Below, piece by piece: positions 58,811 through 64,000 of a stretch of 64,000 bases of DNA; position 1 is the first letter of the stretch; the number at the start of each line of letters is the position of its first letter. A program made the translations under genes and the position numbers. The notes under the pieces are model-generated. The model was given only the letters and a program-made list of their open reading frames with translations. It made no database searches and was not told the DNA's origin. Source of the stretch: JAICKM01 sp050998805. Lineage in GTDB: Bacteria; Chloroflexota; Chloroflexia; QHBQ01; JAICKM01. The stretch is from positions 1 to 64,000 of the forward strand of contig JBPCPV010000018.1 in assembly GCA_050998805.1 (NCBI GenBank), in the 5' to 3' direction.

Positions 58811-59776
58811 ATGGTCAGCATACAGGACATCTACGCCGCCCGCGACATCATAGCCGGCAAGCTGGTACGCACTCCGCTCATCTTCTGCGAGCCGGCGTCC
58901 GACAGGTTGGGGCGGCCCCTCTACCTCAAGCTGGAGAACCTCCAGAAGACAGGCTCGTTCAAGCCGCGCGGCGTGCTCACGAAGATAGAGACCCTGAGCG
59001 CACAGGAGAAGGCACGCGGCCTGGTGACGATCTCGGCGGGCAACCACGCGCAGGCGCTCGCCTACGCGGCCCGCACCGCAGGCGTCCGATGCACCGTCGT
59101 CATGCCCGCCGATGCCCCCGCAGTCAAGGTCGCCAACGCGAAAGCCTACGGTGCCGACGTCATCCTCCACCCCGACCGGCTGACGCTGCTCGACCGCTGC
59201 CGCGAGGAGCAGGAGGCTCACGGCTACGTCTACATCCCGCCGTTCGACGACCCCTATGTGATCGCCGGGCAGGGCACGGTCGGCCTCGAGATCCTCGAAG
59301 ATCTGCCCGATGTAGCGGCGATTGTCGTGCCGGTCGGCGGCGGCGGGCTGATTTCGGGGATAGCCGTTGCTGTACGGGGCCTACGCCCCGATGCGCGTGT
59401 CTTCGGCGTTGAGCCGGAGGGCGCGCCCGGCATGTTCCGCAGCCTCCGCGAGGGCCGTGCGGTCCACCTCGACGCCATAAGCACGGTCGCCGACGGCCTC
59501 GCCGCCCCCTTCGCGGGGGAGCTGAACTACACCATCGTCCGCGACCTCGTGGAAGAAGTGGTACTGCTCAGCGATGACGAGATCACCGCCGCCGTGCCCC
59601 GGCTGGTCGAGTGGGCCAAAGTCGTCCCCGAACCGGCTGGCGCAGCCTCTCTCGCCGCGCTGCTGGCCGGCAAGATTCCCCTGCCGCCGACCGGCCCCAC
59701 GGTCGCCGTCGTCACCGGCGGCAATCTGGACCTGGCGCGCCTAGCGGGGATGCTGGTGACCCCACTGTCATTCTGA
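58811..59776 (+). CDS. ilvA: Threonine dehydratase / serine-threonine ammonia-lyase
   Basis: A 321-residue fold-type II PLP enzyme that deaminates threonine to 2-oxobutyrate. The PLP Lys is in KLENLQKTGSFKPRG, SAGNHAQALAYAA binds the substrate carboxylate, and PVGGGGLISG holds the phosphate. There is no C-terminal ACT domain, so it is the short form and may be catabolic or act on serine. The last residues LSF and the stop come from the dispersed repeat at 59765. ATG 58811 follows GGAGGGAG. Confidence 0.9.
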   Translation: MVSIQDIYAARDIIAGKLVRTPLIFCEPASDRLGRPLYLKLENLQKTGSFKPRGVLTKIETLSAQEKARGLVTISAGNHAQALAYAARTAGVRCTVVMPADAPAVKVANAKAYGADVILHPDRLTLLDRCREEQEAHGYVYIPPFDDPYVIAGQGTVGLEILEDLPDVAAIVVPVGGGGLISGIAVAVRGLRPDARVFGVEPEGAPGMFRSLREGRAVHLDAISTVADGLAAPFAGELNYTIVRDLVEEVVLLSDDEITAAVPRLVEWAKVVPEPAGAASLAALLAGKIPLPPTGPTVAVVTGGNLDLARLAGMLVTPLSF

Positions 59777-59815
59777 GCGCAACCACTGTCATTCTGGGCG
59801 CAGCGAAGAATCTCC
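59765..59815. repeat. Dispersed CTGTCATTCTGAGCGC repeat, two copies
   Basis: Copies begin at 59765 and 59786 (21 bp apart) and the second continues CAGCGAAGAATCTCC. The repeat encodes the ilvA stop codon. Confidence 0.8.
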
Positions 59816-59838
59816 GTCAGCCGGGTCCGAACGGCGGT

Positions 59839-59867
59839 TTGACACAGCTGATGCAGGTGGGTACAAT
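59839..59867 (+). promoter_or_regulatory. Promoter of the heptamer-interrupted membrane gene
   Basis: TTGACA (59839-59844), 17-nt spacer, TACAAT (59862-59867). Predicted start near 59874, followed by a GGAGTAA ribosome-binding site before ATG 59916. Confidence 0.75.
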
Positions 59868-59915
59868 GGCCCCAACGAGTGGGATAGCGCGGGCGTAAGG
59901 GACGGAGTAACCGCT

Positions 59916-60468
59916 ATGTCTATGACTACACCTACTGAGGCGCAACCGACGGCGTCCTTCAAGTTGCGTCTACGTCTCAGCGCCGTAGGCTTCGTCCTAC
60001 AAATCATTTTTGTTCTTCTGGCCGTCGGCTTACTGGTCGCCGGCTTCATCCCCGTGTTTCAGTCGTGGGCCGCCCCTCGACTGGACTACGCACTTTTACT
60101 CCCGGTGATACAACTACCGGCCCAGCTTCTCTATCTTCCCCTCATATTGGCGAAGGAGATGCGCGACCAGGCAGCCCCGCGCACATGGCGAGGCGTGCTT
60201 GCCCGCTTCCCGCGGGTTACCCGGATACTCCTCGCGCTCGGCTTTGGGCTTTGGGCTTTGGCTGTTCAACCTCTGGTCCATCCTCCAGGGGCTGCTTGAC
60301 CTGCTGCTTTCCGCCACGACTCCGGAGGCAACAGCAGTATTTCAGACTGCAACTGATCTGCACTATGCACGACCCGCGGTCATCAACGCATTAGCTATGG
60401 GTCTAGTCTTCCTGGGACTCGGCTATCAGTGGCGATGGTTAGCACTTACCCCAGGGGGCAACCCGTGA
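59916..60468 (+). pseudogene. Membrane protein gene split by a 7-bp repeat (switchable or broken)
   Basis: The frame from ATG 59916 encodes two hydrophobic segments (FVLQIIFVLLAVGLLVAGFIPV and a second near LPAQLLYLPLIL) and runs into GGCTTTG x3 at 60240-60260. After that the same frame gives only 13 codons before a stop at 60299. The +1 frame continues as a membrane protein (LFNLWSILQGLLDLLL, then INALAMGLVFLGLGYQWRW) to a stop at 60468 that overlaps the next start codon (GTGA). Removing one 7-bp unit joins the two into 181 codons. The family is unknown. It is either phase-variable, a decayed gene or an assembly error. Confidence 0.7.
60240..60260 (+). repeat. GGCTTTG x3 heptanucleotide tract at the frame break
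   Basis: Three perfect tandem units, followed by G. Two copies would restore the open frame; three copies shift it by one. Confidence 0.85.
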
Positions 60469-62117
60469 CACAAGCATCCGAGCAGATGACGGTCCTGCAC
60501 AATGTCCGGGTCTGCACGATGAACCCGCAGCAGCCGGAGGCCGACGCCCTCGCCTGGCGGGGCGACAGAATCCTCGCGGTCGGGGCGGAGGCCGACGTGA
60601 GGGCGGCGGCGGGCAACGATGCGCGGCTGGTGGACGGCTGGGGGCGCACCGTACTGCCGGGGCTGATCGACTCGCACATCCACTTCATGGGCTATGCCAC
60701 GGGACTGCTGCGCGTGGACCTGGAGGGCGTACCGAGCCTCGGCGAGGCGCTGGAGCGGGTCGCGGAGCGGAGCGCGACGACACAGCCCGGCGACTGGGTG
60801 CGGGGCGGCGGCTGGAACAACAACCTCTGGAGGCCGAACGGCTTCCCGGATCGCGCCGACCTAGACCGCGTGACCGGCGACAGGCCCGCCGTGATGACGC
60901 GGAAGGACGGCCACTCGAGCTGGGTGAACAGCGCTGCCCTCGCGGCGGGAGGCGTCACGCGGGAGACGCCGGACCCGCCGGGGGCGCGCATCGGGCGGGA
61001 CGCCTCCGGCGAGCCGGACGGTATGCTCTATGAGTGGGCGGCGATAGACCTAGTACATCGGCACATGCCGGATGAGGCCGAGGCCGAGCGGGCCGGAGCC
61101 GTGCGGCAGGCGCTCCACAACGCGGCGGCGGCGGGCTTGACCGGCTTCCACGACATCGAGGGGCCGGAAGCGTTCACCGCCTTCCAGCGGCTCTCCGAGG
61201 CAGGAGATCTACCCCTGCGTGTCTTTATGCTGCTCGCCCTCGACTCGCTGATGGAGGGGATCGAGCTTGGGCTGCGGACGGGCTTCGGCAACGACCGGCT
61301 GCGGCTCGGCCAGGTCAAGATTTTCAGCGACGGCAGCCTCGGCTCACAGACGGCGCAGATGCTCGCTCCGTTCGAGGGCACGACCGACAACTACGGCGTT
61401 GAGACGATCTCCCAGGACGACCTAGAGCGGGCGCTCCTGGCGGCAGGCAAGGCCGGGATAGGCGTGGCGGTCCATGCTATCGGCGATGCGGCGAACCGGC
61501 GCGTGCTCGATGCCTTCGCACGTGCGCGGCGGGAGGAGTCGGGGCTTGACACGCTGCCGATAGGCCCCGACGCCGACGGCTACGCGCTCTACCCTCTCCG
61601 CCACAGGATCGAACACGCCCAGCTTGTGGACCCCGCCGATTGGCACCGCTTCCGCGAACTCGGCGTGATCGCCTCGATGCAGCCGATACACGCGACCTCG
61701 GACATGGAGGCTGCCGACCGGCTCTGGGGCGAGCGCGCCGCTCGGGGAGCATATGCCTGGCGGACGCTGGGGCGGGCGGGCGCACGGCTGGCGTTCGGCT
61801 CCGACTGCCCGGTGGAGAGCTTCGATCCCCTGCTCGGCATCCATGCCGCAGTCACGCGCCGCACTCCGGCCGGCGAGCCGCCCGAAGGCTGGCACGCGGA
61901 GGAATGTCTCGATGTGACCCAGGCGGTGCGCGCCTACACGGTCGGCGCTGCCTACGCATCGGGCGAGGAAGAACTGAAGGGGAGCCTGGTGCCCGGCAAG
62001 CTGGCCGACATGGTGCTGCTCGACCGCGACATCTTCGCCTGCGACCCACAGGACATACCCAAAACCCGCGTCACGACCACCATCGTTGGTGGCAGCGTCG
62101 TGGCCGGCGCTCTCTGA
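60465..62117 (+). CDS. YtcJ/NfdA-type metal-dependent amidohydrolase
   Basis: About 550 residues, amidohydrolase-3 family. GLIDSHIHF carries the HxH metal pair, HAIGDAANR and RIEHAQLV add further His ligands, and FGSDCPVE has the catalytic Asp. Substrates of this family are imidic or amide bonds; the specific one is unknown. GTG 60465 overlaps the stop of the split membrane gene (GTGA), so its translation is likely coupled to the downstream frame of that gene. ATG 60486 is a fallback start. Confidence 0.87.
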   Translation: MTQASEQMTVLHNVRVCTMNPQQPEADALAWRGDRILAVGAEADVRAAAGNDARLVDGWGRTVLPGLIDSHIHFMGYATGLLRVDLEGVPSLGEALERVAERSATTQPGDWVRGGGWNNNLWRPNGFPDRADLDRVTGDRPAVMTRKDGHSSWVNSAALAAGGVTRETPDPPGARIGRDASGEPDGMLYEWAAIDLVHRHMPDEAEAERAGAVRQALHNAAAAGLTGFHDIEGPEAFTAFQRLSEAGDLPLRVFMLLALDSLMEGIELGLRTGFGNDRLRLGQVKIFSDGSLGSQTAQMLAPFEGTTDNYGVETISQDDLERALLAAGKAGIGVAVHAIGDAANRRVLDAFARARREESGLDTLPIGPDADGYALYPLRHRIEHAQLVDPADWHRFRELGVIASMQPIHATSDMEAADRLWGERAARGAYAWRTLGRAGARLAFGSDCPVESFDPLLGIHAAVTRRTPAGEPPEGWHAEECLDVTQAVRAYTVGAAYASGEEELKGSLVPGKLADMVLLDRDIFACDPQDIPKTRVTTTIVGGSVVAGAL

Positions 62118-62134
62118 TCCTCGAGTCCCAAGCA

Positions 62135-62162
62135 CTATCATTCTGGGCGTAGCAAAGAATCT
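62135..62162. repeat. Dispersed repeat copy abutting a start codon
   Basis: CTATCATTCTGGGCGTAGCAAAGAATCT, a variant of the 59786 copy, ends 2 nt before ATG 62165 and takes the place of a normal ribosome-binding site. Only the first part of the motif is needed to recognise it: CATTCTGGGCG. Confidence 0.75.
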
Positions 62163-62164
62163 CT

Positions 62165-63439
62165 ATGATCAACCAGGCATCGGTAAAGGCCGTTCAAGAC
62201 GCGCAGTGGACGCCCCACTTCATACGCCCTCTCTACGACTCGTATTGCTTCGCCCAGATACCGGGGCTGATACCCGGTCTGCTCGGCGGGGCGGAAGCCG
62301 GAGGCATGGCCGAGATGCTGCTTGGGCCGCTGGCCGGAACTTACGACAAGCTCATCCTGACGTTCGTGGACGCCTTCGGCTGGCGGTTCTGGCAGAGGTA
62401 CGCCGAGCGTTATCCCTTCTTGCGGAGGATCGCGGAGGAGGGCGTGGCGACGAAGCTGACCTCGCAGTTCCCGTCCACGACGGCGGCCCATTCGACCACC
62501 ATCCACACCGGGCTGCCGGTCGGTCAGAGCGGGGTCTATGAGTGGTTCTACTACGAGCCGCTCGTGGACGAGATGATCGCGCCGCTCCTGTTTTCGTTCG
62601 CGGGCGACAAGGACCGCAACACGCTGCGCCCGACCCGCGTCCCTCCCGCCGACTTCTTCCCGCGCGGCACATTCTACCACGGACTGCGGCGGCAGGGGAT
62701 CACGCCGTACATCTTCCAGCACGAAGCGTACACGCCGTCGCCGTTCGGGGACGCGGTGATGGGCGGCACGGAGATGCGGCCCTATCGCGACCTGCCGAGC
62801 GCGCTCGGCGGCCTGACCTCGGCGCTGCTTGCCGAGCGGGAACGGAGCTACTACTTCTTCTACTACGGCGAGATCGACACGGTCGGCCATAAACACGGCC
62901 CGAACTCGCCCCAGTTCGAGGCCGCAGTGGACGATTTCTTCACCCTAATGGAGAGCGCGTTCTACGGCCCGACGGTCGGGCATCTGGGGAAGACGCTGCT
63001 GCTGATCACGGCGGATCACGGGCTGGTGGAGACCGATCCCGCCACGACCGTCTACCTGAACCTCACGCTGCCTGAACTGACCGGGCTGATGCAGACGAAC
63101 GCCGCAGGCCGTCCACTAGTGCCTGGCGGATCGGCACGCGACATGTTTCTGCATATCGAGGGTGAGCGGCTGGCCGAGGCGCAGGCAATGCTCCGCGAAC
63201 ACCTATCGGGAAAGGCCGATGTCTACCCGGTATCCGAACTGATCGCGCAGGGGTTTTTCGGAAGCGGGGAGCCGTCCGCCGCGTTCATGGGGCGGGTTGG
63301 GAACCTCGTCGTACTGCCCTACGCGGGGGAGTCGGTCTGGTGGCACGAGTCGGGCCGCTTCAGCCAAGATTTCTACGGGCACCACGGCGGTCTGACGCGG
63401 GCGGAGATGGAGACCCTGCTGCTGGGACTGCGCCTCTGA
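62165..63439 (+). CDS. Type I phosphodiesterase / nucleotide pyrophosphatase (alkaline phosphatase superfamily)
   Basis: A 424-residue hydrolase of phosphoesters. LTFVDAFGW provides the first metal Asp, FPSTTAAHSTTIHTG the nucleophilic Thr, EIDTVGHKHG an Asp/His pair, and ITADHGL the last Asp-His. No signal peptide is visible, so it is probably cytoplasmic. The substrate is unknown. ATG 62165 lies directly after a dispersed repeat, with only a weak AAAGAA as possible ribosome-binding site. It converges on the VIT gene. Confidence 0.87.
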   Translation: MINQASVKAVQDAQWTPHFIRPLYDSYCFAQIPGLIPGLLGGAEAGGMAEMLLGPLAGTYDKLILTFVDAFGWRFWQRYAERYPFLRRIAEEGVATKLTSQFPSTTAAHSTTIHTGLPVGQSGVYEWFYYEPLVDEMIAPLLFSFAGDKDRNTLRPTRVPPADFFPRGTFYHGLRRQGITPYIFQHEAYTPSPFGDAVMGGTEMRPYRDLPSALGGLTSALLAERERSYYFFYYGEIDTVGHKHGPNSPQFEAAVDDFFTLMESAFYGPTVGHLGKTLLLITADHGLVETDPATTVYLNLTLPELTGLMQTNAAGRPLVPGGSARDMFLHIEGERLAEAQAMLREHLSGKADVYPVSELIAQGFFGSGEPSAAFMGRVGNLVVLPYAGESVWWHESGRFSQDFYGHHGGLTRAEMETLLLGLRL

Positions 63440-63440
63440 G

Positions 63441-64000
63441 TCAGAAGCCGAACAAGTGGGGTATGTAGACGCCGAGGAAGTAGCCGCCGAGGCCGGAGAC
63501 GGTGCCGACTGCGACGATCTCCAGCGCGCTCACCAGCAGGTTGATCCGCGCCAGCTTGCCCCTGACGATGCCGAGACCGAGCAGGAAAAGGAAAGTCAGC
63601 GCCAGCGAGGCGATGTAGGCGGGCTGTAGCGGCAGGAAGAAGTAGGAGATGAGAGGGACAATCGAGGCGGCCATGTAGGAGAGGCCCATGATGAAGCTGT
63701 CAGCGAAGCGCACGGTGTCCGGCTCCATAGTAAGGCCGAGTTCCTTCTCGACCATCATCTTCTCGAAGGCCGGCTGATAGTTGCGGAGCCGGTCGGCGAT
63801 CACGCGGGCGTCCTCAGCGCCGACCCCCTCGCTCTCGAGTATCACGATCAGTTCGTTGTACTCATACTCGGGATTTGCGCGGATAAGGCGGATCTCGTTC
63901 TCGACCTCCGCGAGCTGGACCTGGGCCTCGGCCCGCCCCGACAAGAACTCGCCCGCGCCCATCGAGAGCGCGCCCGCGAAGGCTTCGGCGAGGCCGGCCA
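63441..64000 (-). CDS. VIT-family (vacuolar iron transporter-like) membrane protein, partial
   Basis: The frame enters from the right edge with GLAEAFAGALSMGAGEFLSGRAEAQ-type sequence, typical of the first helices of CCC1/VIT1-like Fe2+/Mn2+ transporters; its start lies beyond 64000. A Glu-rich cytoplasmic region (VENEIRLIRANPEYEYNEL) forms the metal-binding helix bundle, and three further spans follow to the C-terminus. At least 186 residues are present. The gene converges on the phosphodiesterase gene with a 1-nt gap. Confidence 0.88.
   Translation of the reverse strand, partial: AGLAEAFAGALSMGAGEFLSGRAEAQVQLAEVENEIRLIRANPEYEYNELIVILESEGVGAEDARVIADRLRNYQPAFEKMMVEKELGLTMEPDTVRFADSFIMGLSYMAASIVPLISYFFLPLQPAYIASLALTFLFLLGLGIVRGKLARINLLVSALEIVAVGTVSGLGGYFLGVYIPHLFGF

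Overview
The window is high-GC bacterial chromosome, densely coding on both strands, with many ATGA/GTGA gene overlaps and frequent GTG or TTG starts. The likely source is a member of the phylum Chloroflexota. This is inferred from several features together: lipoproteins and proteases with Pro/Thr-rich spacers, an ATPase-TPR-LuxR regulator, a DUF951 protein, polytopic glycosyltransferases with TGH...GYP...EE repeat tails, and the kinds of short dispersed repeats seen. There is no rRNA, transposase, phage gene or CRISPR array. The only tRNA is tRNA-Cys(GCA).

Layout. 1-6 kb: a structured leader driving a gene off the left edge, then acyl-CoA dehydrogenase, a DUF951 protein with an MFS exporter, and an NfeD/slipin pair. 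6-12 kb: lysS, thrS behind a T-box leader with specifier ACC, and the CCA-adding enzyme. 12-17 kb: an S41 protease, then a zur-znuA-znuC-znuB metal-uptake operon whose genes all overlap by 4 nt. Divergent from zur is a 57-codon gene resembling the first helix of encapsulated ferritin. A response regulator with Asn in place of the phospho-acceptor Asp follows. 17-25 kb: an MFS carrier, tRNA-Cys, a Nudix hydrolase, an M50-like protease, and E1alpha-E1beta-E2-lipA of a 2-oxoacid dehydrogenase complex. 25-31 kb: a carbohydrate ABC importer (binding protein and two permeases, no ATPase) beside a large LuxR-type regulator.

31-43 kb is an envelope cluster read in one direction. It encodes a GT-C glycosyltransferase fused to PA14 and NHL-propeller domains, a GT2 transferase, an AglD/LPG-synthase-like membrane protein, UppP, an SLH-anchored subtilisin and a Wzx-type flippase. 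A second, leftward envelope operon (54 to 47.9 kb) encodes two tandem signal peptidases I and two large polytopic membrane proteins. Between the two lie a cation exchanger, a GH1 glucosidase, a GNAT acetyltransferase and sucCD. 54-57 kb: a LprG/LppX-type lipoprotein overlapping a DHA2-type MFS exporter, an arrangement like mycobacterial lprG-p55, then a nucleotidyltransferase and a PH-domain protein. 57-64 kb: a lipid kinase, threonine dehydratase, a membrane gene split by a heptanucleotide repeat, an amidohydrolase, a phosphodiesterase, and a VIT-family transporter cut by the right edge.

Two genome-wide habits stand out. First, gene boundaries carry tracts with a strict 7-nt period but different sequences. 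Some are translated into neighbouring proteins. One (GGCTTTG x3 at 60240-60260) puts a membrane gene out of frame by exactly one repeat unit. Second, several promoters place a -10 box 6 nt before the start codon, predicting leaderless mRNAs. All functional calls come from reading motifs and layout; no database search was run.
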